Both the position numbers and the translations under genes were made by a program. Below, piece by piece: positions 1 through 7,300 of a stretch of 10,950 bases of DNA (the stretch's first letter is position 1; each line of letters begins with the position of its first letter). Location: NCBI GenBank assembly GCA_023700845.1, contig JAMPYD010000037.1, forward strand, positions 1-10,950, in the 5' to 3' direction. The notes under the pieces were generated by a model. That model worked only from the letters and a program-made list of their open reading frames with translations, was not told the origin of the DNA and made no database searches. This stretch comes from Elusimicrobiota bacterium (lineage in GTDB: Bacteria; Elusimicrobiota; Elusimicrobia; UBA1565; UBA9628).

Positions 1-7
1 AGCTCCG

Positions 8-679
8 ATGCCTCGACCTCTCGAAGAGGTCGTCGGGTACCGGTTCAAGGACGCCCGGCTGCTCAAGCACGCGCTGACGCACAAGTCGCACGCCAGCGAG
101 AGCGGATCGGGCGTCTACAACGAGCGCTTGGAGTTTCTGGGCGACAGCGTGCTGGCGTCGGTCGTCGCGCACGCGGTCTACGAGGGCTATCCGGACGAGC
201 CCGAGGGGAACCTCTCCAAGAAGAAGTCCTTGCTCGTCTCGAGGCCAAGCCTCGCCCTGTGGGGCGAGGAGCTGGGCATCGGAGCTTATCTCCACCTCGG
301 CGTCGGCGAGGAAAACACCGGCGGCCGCACGCGGCAAAGCCTTCTCGCCAACGCGGTGGAGGCGCTGATCGGGGCGATCTACCTCGACGGCGGCTACGAG
401 GCGGCGGCGAAGTTCGTCCGCAGGTGGTACGCGGAACGGCACGGGAGCCTGCTCGAGACGGATCACAAGAGCCGGCTGCAGGAAATTCTTCAGAAGCGGC
501 ACAAGTCGCCGCCGACCTACGAAACGACCTCGTCGACGGGCCCGGACCACGACAAGGTCTTCCAGATCTCGGTCCGGCTCGGCGAGCGTGAGCTCGGCCG
601 GGGCGCCGGCAAGAGCAAGAAGGAAGCGGAGCAGGCCGCGGCAAGCGACGCGCTGAGACGGATGGAAAAAGGCGACTAA
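8..679 (+). CDS. rnc: Ribonuclease III
   Basis: This is a double-stranded RNA endonuclease, a cytoplasmic dimer that processes rRNA precursors and structured mRNAs. The 223-residue length is normal for the family. The catalytic RNase III domain covers about residues 5-145 and carries the signature NERLEFLGDSV at 38-48, with metal ligands and catalytic residues E42 and D46. The second active-site cluster has N115 and E118 within LLANAVEALIGAIYLDGG. A double-stranded RNA-binding domain spans about 154-220 and ends in the typical basic GRGAGKSKKEAEQAAA helix (197-212). All key residues are present, so the enzyme should be active. The ATG at 8 fits the usual family start, but only 7 bases precede it, so its ribosome binding site cannot be judged. 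A small ORF follows after 4 nt. Confidence 0.97.
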   Translation: MPRPLEEVVGYRFKDARLLKHALTHKSHASESGSGVYNERLEFLGDSVLASVVAHAVYEGYPDEPEGNLSKKKSLLVSRPSLALWGEELGIGAYLHLGVGEENTGGRTRQSLLANAVEALIGAIYLDGGYEAAAKFVRRWYAERHGSLLETDHKSRLQEILQKRHKSPPTYETTSSTGPDHDKVFQISVRLGERELGRGAGKSKKEAEQAAASDALRRMEKGD

Positions 680-683
680 CCAT

Positions 684-806
684 ATGAGCGACATCTACGA
701 GCTGACCGAGCAGCAGAAGGAGATCCAGGACCTGGCGCGCCAGATCGCCGCGATGATGATCAAGGAATCCGCCTCGGCGACGAAGCCGGAAGTCGTGGCC
801 GCCTAA
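684..806 (+). CDS. Small ORF (40 aa), acyl-CoA dehydrogenase-like N-terminus
   Basis: This short frame sits between rnc (4 nt upstream) and the M1 peptidase, whose ATG directly follows its TAA. Residues 5-22 (YELTEQQKEIQDLARQIA) closely resemble the first helix of acyl-CoA dehydrogenases. After that comes a Met/Ala/Ser-rich tail that does not look like the family. No FAD- or substrate-binding part exists, so it cannot be an enzyme. It could be a relic of a lost dehydrogenase gene, a small translated leader coupling rnc to the peptidase, or chance similarity. The only ribosome-binding-like sequence is a weak purine run (GGAAAAAGG) inside the end of rnc. The tight fit between its two neighbours favours translation, but the protein is unproven. 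Confidence 0.4.
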   Translation: MSDIYELTEQQKEIQDLARQIAAMMIKESASATKPEVVAA

Positions 807-3245
807 ATGCCGAACCTGGACCGCGAGTTCCTCGGCTGCGGAAGACGGATCGCAGCCGAGGGCTCGGGCCCGGGGGTGCAGGCCGCCCTCCTGGGCGTGC
901 CGCCCGTCTACGCTCCCGACCGTCCCTTCGACTCGGTCCACGTGTTCCTGGACCTCGACGTCGACCTCAAGAAGCGGCGCCTGTCGGGTTTCTGCCGCAC
1001 GACGATCAAGGCGCGCCGCGCCGGGCTGCGGTCGCTGTCGTTCAACGCCGTCGACCTGAAGGTTTCGAAGGTCCTCTTCGACGGGAAGCCCGTTCGCTTC
1101 AAGAACGGAGGGGGGAGCCTCGTCGTCACGACCCCCCGGACCTTGATCGAGGGCGCGGCGCACGACGTCGAGGTTCGCTATTCCGTGGAGAAACCCGAGG
1201 CGGGAATCCATTTCGTCGAGACCCCCGCGCAGATGTGGTCGCAGAGCCAGCCGGAGGACGCGCGGCGCTGGTTCCCCTGCCACGACACGCCGGGGGAGAA
1301 GGCCACCTCCGAGGTGAGGGCGACGGTGCCGTCCGGCTTCCGCGCGGTCTCCAACGGCGTCTTGGTCGAGGAGGCGAAGCGCGGGGCGAAGCACGTCTGG
1401 CACTGGAAGTTCGACCGGCCGCATTCGATCTACCTGATCACGCTCGCCGTCGCGCGCTTCGCCGAGGTCGTGGAGGAGTGGGACGGCATTCCGATCGTCT
1501 ACTACTGCGAGAAGGGGCGCGAGGCGGACGCCCGCCGCGGCTTCGGCAAGACCGCCGCCGCGATGAGGATTTTCTCCGAGAAGACCGGGGTCCGCTATCC
1601 GTACGCGCGCTACGCCCAGGTCGCCGTGGCCGAGTATCCGGGCGGCATGGAGCACACGACCGCGACGACGCAGACCGACGCCTGCCTCATCGACAAGCGG
1701 GCCTTCGAGGACCACGACCTCGACACCTTGGTCGCGCACGAGCTCGCCCATCAATGGTTCGGGGACCTCGTCACCTGCGCCGAATGGCCTCACGCCTGGC
1801 TCAACGAGGGCTTCGCGACCTACTCCGAGGTCGTGTTTCTCGAGGCCGAGAAAGGCCGCGACGAAGCCCTCTTCGAGCTCCTCAATAATCGAAGGGTTTA
1901 CCTCGACGAGGACTCCGGACGCTACCGCCGCCCGATCGTGTGCCGCACCTACACGGACCCTTGGACGATCTTCGACCGCCACCTGTACGAGAAGGGCTGC
2001 TGGATCCTGCGCATGCTGCACCTCGAGCTCGGCGACGCTCTGTTCTGGAAGGGCGTCGGGCGCTGGTTGCGCAAGCACCGCGACGGCGTCGCGCAGACGC
2101 AGGACCTCGTCGCCGCCTTCGAGGACGCGACCGGCCGCAGCCTCCAGGGCTTCTTCGACCAATGGGTGTACCGGGGCGGCCACCCCGCCTTGAAATTGCG
2201 CTGGGCGTTCGACCGGAAGAGCCGGCGCGGCGAGCTGCACGTCGCGCAGACCCAGGAGGTCTCGGACGCCCACCCCGCCTACCGTCTCAAGGCCTCGATC
2301 CGGATCTCCGGCCGCGGGTGGACGCGCGGCTTCCGCGAGACGATCGACGCGAAGGAGCACCGCTTCGTCTGGACTTTGCCCGGCGAGCCGCTCGACGTGG
2401 AGTTCGATCCGGACCTGGAGCTGCTGGCTTCCATCAAATTCAGGAAGCCCCAGCCCTATTGGCTGCGCCAGCTGCGCGCCGGCAAGACCTCGGCCTCCCG
2501 GGCCCAGGCCGCGGCCCACGTCGCCGCGTGGGGAGGGGACAAGGCCGTCTCCGAGCTCGAGGCCGCCGCCAAGCGCGAGAAGTTCTGGGGCGCGGCGGCG
2601 GAGATCGTCTCCGCGCTCGGGACCGTTCACGGCCACGGCGCCGTCGCGGCCCTGCGGCGGCTGCTGTCCGCCGTCCCGCACCCCAAGGTCCGCCGCGTCG
2701 TCGTCGAGCAGCTCGGCCGCCGCGGCGCGCCCGCCGACGCCCGCCTGCTCGCGCCGCTCGCGCGCTCCGGGCGCAGCCTCCTCGTCCGCGCCGAGGCCAC
2801 CCGCGCCCTGGGCCAGCTCGACTATCGGGGCCACCGCGGGATCATCGAGGCCAACCTCAAGGCGAAGACCTACCGGGACGGCGTCGCCGCCGCGGCCGTC
2901 TCCGCGATCGCCGCGTCCCGCGATCCGGGCGCGGCGAAGAAGCTGATCGCGCTCGCCGGGGGAGCCCGCCCCTACGGCGCGCGCGTCGCCGCGATCCGGG
3001 CGCTGGCCGAATACGCGCCCGCCGACTCCGGCGCCGTGCCCGCCCTGCTCGGCCTCCTCGACGAGTCCGACGAGCGCGTCAGCCTCGTCGCCTGCGCCGC
3101 CCTCGGCCGCGCGGGCGACGAGCGGGCGCTTCCCCGCCTCGAGAAGGCCGCGAAGTCCGCGGGCAATCCGCGCATCCGCGTCTACGCGACCGAGGCCGTC
3201 GCGCGCATCAAGGCCGGCGCCAAGACCAAGTCCAAGGTCGTCTAG
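807..3245 (+). CDS. M1-family zinc aminopeptidase with C-terminal HEAT repeats
   Basis: This is a gluzincin metallopeptidase that removes N-terminal amino acids from peptides. An N-terminal beta-sandwich covers about residues 40-230. The catalytic domain has the exopeptidase motif GGMEH (279-283), the zinc motif HELAH (311-315) and the third zinc ligand E334 in WLNEGFA, which gives the expected HExxH-18-E spacing. Y394 in LYEKG is the likely transition-state tyrosine. From about residue 555 to the end the sequence turns into Ala/Leu-rich helical HEAT-like repeats, as seen in one M1 subgroup. There is no signal peptide, so the enzyme is probably cytoplasmic, serving peptide turnover. The start abuts the TAA of the small ORF, which suggests translational coupling; no clear Shine-Dalgarno is visible. 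The fifth residue of the usual GxMEN motif is His rather than Asn. Natural substrates cannot be told from the sequence. Confidence 0.93.
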   Translation: MPNLDREFLGCGRRIAAEGSGPGVQAALLGVPPVYAPDRPFDSVHVFLDLDVDLKKRRLSGFCRTTIKARRAGLRSLSFNAVDLKVSKVLFDGKPVRFKNGGGSLVVTTPRTLIEGAAHDVEVRYSVEKPEAGIHFVETPAQMWSQSQPEDARRWFPCHDTPGEKATSEVRATVPSGFRAVSNGVLVEEAKRGAKHVWHWKFDRPHSIYLITLAVARFAEVVEEWDGIPIVYYCEKGREADARRGFGKTAAAMRIFSEKTGVRYPYARYAQVAVAEYPGGMEHTTATTQTDACLIDKRAFEDHDLDTLVAHELAHQWFGDLVTCAEWPHAWLNEGFATYSEVVFLEAEKGRDEALFELLNNRRVYLDEDSGRYRRPIVCRTYTDPWTIFDRHLYEKGCWILRMLHLELGDALFWKGVGRWLRKHRDGVAQTQDLVAAFEDATGRSLQGFFDQWVYRGGHPALKLRWAFDRKSRRGELHVAQTQEVSDAHPAYRLKASIRISGRGWTRGFRETIDAKEHRFVWTLPGEPLDVEFDPDLELLASIKFRKPQPYWLRQLRAGKTSASRAQAAAHVAAWGGDKAVSELEAAAKREKFWGAAAEIVSALGTVHGHGAVAALRRLLSAVPHPKVRRVVVEQLGRRGAPADARLLAPLARSGRSLLVRAEATRALGQLDYRGHRGIIEANLKAKTYRDGVAAAAVSAIAASRDPGAAKKLIALAGGARPYGARVAAIRALAEYAPADSGAVPALLGLLDESDERVSLVACAALGRAGDERALPRLEKAAKSAGNPRIRVYATEAVARIKAGAKTKSKVV

Positions 3246-3251
3246 AGACCG

Positions 3252-4307
3252 TCAGCTCTTGCGGCCGAACCGCCAGCCGAGCCCGAGGCGGAACGCCTCG
3301 CCGAGCTGGCCCATCGGCTGGAACGCGAGGTCGAACGAGAAGCCGTTGACGCGGACGCCCGCGCCGACCGTGAGCCCGGAGAGGACCCCGAGGTCGGGGA
3401 CGCTCCGCCCGTGGAAGCCGACGCGGCCGATCGCCTCCGCGCCCCGCGACACCGCGCGGCCCCATTCCGCCCCGAGCTTCGCGTACGGCCGCGCGTGCAG
3501 GGGCGCGACGGCCTCGATCGCCGTCACGACGCGCCCGCGCTCGGGCTCCCAGTCGTGCGCCGCGGCCAGGGAAAATTCGAACGGCAGCGGCTCCGACTGG
3601 CCGATGAAGCGGAGCCGCCCTCCGGCGTTGCGGAAGGCCCAGGCCAGGGCCAGGGCGGGACGCGCCGAGGGGCGGTAGATCACGCCGCCGTCGCCGGTGG
3701 CGGTCGTCGCCGTGCGCGAGCCGAGCGTCTCGCTGACGATCTTCAGGGCGGCCCCGGCGCGGAAGGAGCCGGTCCACGGCTCGCGCTCGTCGTCGTCCTC
3801 GAAGCGCCGGGCCGCGCCGGGCAGGTTCCAGGTGTCCCGGAAGTAGCCCCGGTCCTTCGTGAGGGCGTCCTCCTCCGAGAAGGAGCGCGCGTAGCCGAAC
3901 GAGACCGCCTCGGAGTGCGGGGCGAAGGAGCCCCGGGCCACGCCCACGTTGTCGACGCGCTCGATGGAGCCCTGGGTCAGGCGCGTGAAGGCGAAGCCGA
4001 ACACGCCGCCCGACCAGTTCACCGGCAGGGCCAGGGCGGCGTAGTCGTGATGCACCGAGTCCGGAAGCTCCGCGCGGGCGTAGGCGACCTCGAAGCCGCG
4101 CGCGGCGGCGAGGCCTCCGGGGTTCCAGTACACGGCCTCGGGGCCCTCGGCGGAGGCGGTCATCGCCTCGCCCATGCCGAGCGCGCGCGCCCCCGCGCCG
4201 ATCTTCAGGAACGGCGCGCCGTTGACGCCCGCGTCGGTCTGGAAGGCGGCGGAGGAGGGGAGGGCGACCCCCGGAAGCAGGGCGGCGGCGAGCAGGAGGC
4301 GCCTCAC
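3252..4307 (-). CDS. PorV/PorQ-family outer-membrane beta-barrel protein
   Basis: This is a predicted outer-membrane protein of the PorV/PorQ family, itself related to FadL-type barrels. In Bacteroidota, PorV takes type IX secretion cargo from the translocon to the attachment machinery. A signal peptide occupies residues 1-20 or 1-21 (MRR charge, Leu/Ala core, SSA-AF cleavage region). The family-typical N-terminal segment follows: FLKIGAGARALGMGEA (33-48) and AVYWNPGGLA (58-67). The rest alternates in a beta-strand pattern rich in Gly and aromatic residues and ends in a barrel-like terminal strand (LGLGWRFGRKS). The length of 351 is normal. The start is GTG and overlaps the TGA of the protease upstream by 4 nt (GTGA), so the two are co-transcribed and probably translationally coupled. 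Whether it moves that protease is inference; PorQ-like or unrelated transport roles remain possible. Confidence 0.88.
   Translation of the reverse strand: MRRLLLAAALLPGVALPSSAAFQTDAGVNGAPFLKIGAGARALGMGEAMTASAEGPEAVYWNPGGLAAARGFEVAYARAELPDSVHHDYAALALPVNWSGGVFGFAFTRLTQGSIERVDNVGVARGSFAPHSEAVSFGYARSFSEEDALTKDRGYFRDTWNLPGAARRFEDDDEREPWTGSFRAGAALKIVSETLGSRTATTATGDGGVIYRPSARPALALAWAFRNAGGRLRFIGQSEPLPFEFSLAAAHDWEPERGRVVTAIEAVAPLHARPYAKLGAEWGRAVSRGAEAIGRVGFHGRSVPDLGVLSGLTVGAGVRVNGFSFDLAFQPMGQLGEAFRLGLGWRFGRKS
4304..4307 (-). promoter_or_regulatory. GTGA stop/start overlap coupling protease and PorV-like gene
   Basis: On the minus strand the GTG start of the PorV-like gene (4307-4305) shares two bases with the TGA stop of the protease gene (4306-4304). 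Only a weak purine-rich GGTGAT lies upstream as a ribosome binding site. Re-initiation by ribosomes finishing the protease is therefore the likely way the barrel gene is translated. Confidence 0.8.
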
Positions 4308-7300
4308 CGGATCACCACCACGCGCCGGACCTTACGGGAGCCCGCGCCCTCGATCAGCGCGTAATAGGTGCCGCTCGCGACGGGGCGGCCGTAGGCGTTG
4401 CGCCCGTCCCACGTCAGGACGCCGTTGGGGCCCGCGGTCCCCTTCCAGACCTGCTCCCCGGTCAGGGACATCAGCCGGATCGTGGTGCCGGACGGGTAGT
4501 TCGCGAAGGTGAGGGCCTGCGCGCCGTACGAGCCGCCCGGCCCGCCGGCCTCCCAGGGCTGGGGGAACACGACGCCGTCGGACACCGACGCGCCGGCCGC
4601 GGCGAAAAAGGGCGAGTAGGACGAGAAGTGATCGAGCGTGGCGACGATCTGGCCGGCGGAGGCGTTCACGGCCGACGGGACCATGACCCAGAGGGCCGAC
4701 GCCTCGTCGTAGCGCGCGATCAGCAGGCGCCGGGGGTCGGAGCCGGGCGGAAGCAGCAGCGGATCGTAGGTCATCGTCAGGCGCACCGGCTTCAGGGGCT
4801 GCAGGCCGCCCGCGGAGATGTCGATGCCGACCGCGTTTCCGAGCGCGGTCAGGCCGGCGGCCGAGCTGCGCGGGTTCGACAGGTCGAGGGTCACGCCGGA
4901 CAGCATGGTGACGACCGTGCCCGGGGGGAAGGTGCCGGGATCGATCTGGGCCGTCACGCCGGGGAGCACCGCGAACGCCGAGGGCAGGGCCAGCGTCAGC
5001 GCGCCGCCGGCGACGGTCCCCGAGGAGAGCGTCGGGGCGTTGGTCCTCGTCGAGCCGATGACGAGATAGTTCGGGTTGCCCTCCCAATCGAGGGAGGCCA
5101 CGCGCGCGTAATACGGCGTTCCGTACGAAAGCCCGCTGAAGTTCGCCGTCGCCGCGCCCGGCGCGACGACGCTCGAGGCGACGATCGACGTGAACGCCGG
5201 ATCGGCCGCCAGCTCGGCGCGGTAGCCCTCGCAGGCCGAGGCCTGGGGCGCCAGCGGCAGCGCGGACCAGGCCACGGTCACGCTCGCCACGCCGACCAGC
5301 GGAAAGGGCGTCGCCGCCGCGGACGGCGCGGCCGCCAAGGTCGAGGCCGAGCCGATCGTCGTCCAGGGGCCGTCCGGGGTCGGAGCGTTGAGGCTCAGCG
5401 CGCGCACGCGCAGATAATGCACGGTGTTCGCCGCCAGCCCGGAGAGGGTCGCGAAGGCGTTGGCCGTCGTCGAGGCGGACGCGACGACCGAGAAGTTCGC
5501 GAACGCCGAGGCCTGCGCCGCGAAGCTCGTCCCGGGCCCGAGCGTCCCCGCCGTCCACGTCGTCGAGAGGCTTGCGGTCGTCCGCGCCGAGACGGGGGAG
5601 GCGGGCGCGCCGGGGGCGACCACGGTCGTCGCGGTCGACGCCGCGGCGGTGTAGGCCGTCGGCGTGCCCGAGAGGTTCAGCGCGGCCACGTCCGCGTAAT
5701 AGCGGCGGTTGGAGCTCAGGCCGGAGAACGACGCCGAGCCGCCGGTGGTGTTGACGCTCGCCGTCAGCGGCGCGAACGAGGCGTTCGTCGAGACGCGGAC
5801 GGTGTAGACCGTCCCGGCGGAGTTGCCGCCGGAGTTGAAGCTGAAGGTGAAGCCGTCGGAGGACTGGTTGGAGAACGGCTCCGCCGGCAGCGTCGGGTCG
5901 AGCACGAAGGTCGGCGTCGAGCCGAACGACGCGTACTCGCTCGTGATGCCGCCGTGCGAGATCGCCAGCGCGCGCGCGTAGTAGAGGGTGTTCGGCGTCA
6001 GGCCGGAGAAGGCCGCGTAGCCGTTTCGGGTGACGGAGGAGGCGGCGAGCGGCGAGAAGGCGGGGGAGGCGGAGGCCTCGGCCCGGTACTGCGTGCCCGC
6101 CGAATTTCCGCCCGAGGACCACTGCACGGCGAAGCCCGTCTGGGAGACCGCGGAGAACGGCGCCGTCGACAGGACGGGCGCGGCGGCCAAGGTCGGGACC
6201 GGCGCGGCGGGCGCGAGGTAGGGGCCGCCGGTCGCCTGGACGCGGAAATAGTAGCTCGCGTTCGTCGTCATGCCGGTGAACGTCGCGTGCTGGTTCCTCG
6301 TCGCGCTGCTCAGGACCGCCCCGGCGAACGCGGGCGACGTCGACGCGTCGGCGTTGTAGACGATGCCGGCGGGGTTGCCCGCGCCGTTCCAGTCGAAGCG
6401 CATCGAGGAGACGGTCGCGCCGCTGAACTGCGGGTTGATGGGCGCGACGAGGTCGGTCAGCGTCGTCGCGCTGACCGGCCCCGTCGCCGTGGCGGCCCCG
6501 TAGGAGTTGCGCGTCGCCTGGCGGAAGTAATACTGCGTCAGCGGCTGCAGGCCGGCTACGATCAGGGAGGAGACCGAGCGGTCGGTCGTCTGCGCCGCGA
6601 ACTGCGTGCCGCCGCCGCCGGGGGCGGTCGAGGCGGTCACGGAATAGCCCCAGCACGACAGGGCGGCCGGGGACGCCGGGCACGGCGTCCAGGACACGGT
6701 CGCGCTGTCGACGTGCGGCGTCACCGTCGGCAGCGCGGCCGGGGCGGCGGCCAAGGTCGAGGTGCTGATGAAGGCGCCGGGCCCGTCCACCCCGCCGCCG
6801 TTGCCCTTGATGACGACGCCCGTCGTCGTGTTGGCGGCGAGGCCGGTGTGGACGTAGGGGGATTGGACGCCCGCCGCGAGCAGGACCGTGGGGTTCGTCG
6901 CGTAGTACAGGGAGTAGGCGTCGGCGCCGACGGCCGAGCCCCACGTCCAGGTGACCGAGCTCGGACCCATGGTCGCCGCCGCCAGGCCCGTCGGGGGCGA
7001 CACCGGCTGGGGGCTCGAGGAGGCCTTGCCGTACCCCCAGGAATACGTCGGGACCACGCCCGTCGCGGAGTCCGTGCGAGCCTGCGCGCGCAGTATCTCG
7101 CGCAGGCCGGCGACGGTGCGCCCCGGCCCGTACTGCAGGCGCGCCGCGAGGATGCCCGTCACGACCGGCGCCGCCATGCTCGTGCCGCGCATGATGCGGT
7201 GGCTCGCGTCGCCGAGCACGTAGGCGTCTCCGGGATACGCCGTGGAGGAGAGCGCGCCCGCGATCACGTCGCCGGGGGCGACGACCTCCGGCTGCTGGCG

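Noticed and set aside
63..2834. 923-codon open frame on the minus strand across rnc and the M1 peptidase
   Set aside because: It spans two firmly identified plus-strand genes and the region between them, with low-complexity Arg/Ala/Gly/Leu composition and no domain signal.
3261..3273. Short GCGG/CCGC hairpin near the end of the PorV-like gene as a terminator
   Set aside because: It has a 4-bp stem inside coding sequence without a T-run. Such matches are expected by chance at this GC content.
1940..3349. 469-codon plus-strand frame overlapping the M1 peptidase
   Set aside because: It is an Arg/Pro-rich frame-shifted shadow of the HEAT-repeat part of the peptidase.
3411..4364. 317-codon plus-strand frame opposite the PorV-like gene
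   Set aside because: Its composition is typical of an antisense GC shadow, and the minus strand carries a clear signal peptide and PorV motifs.
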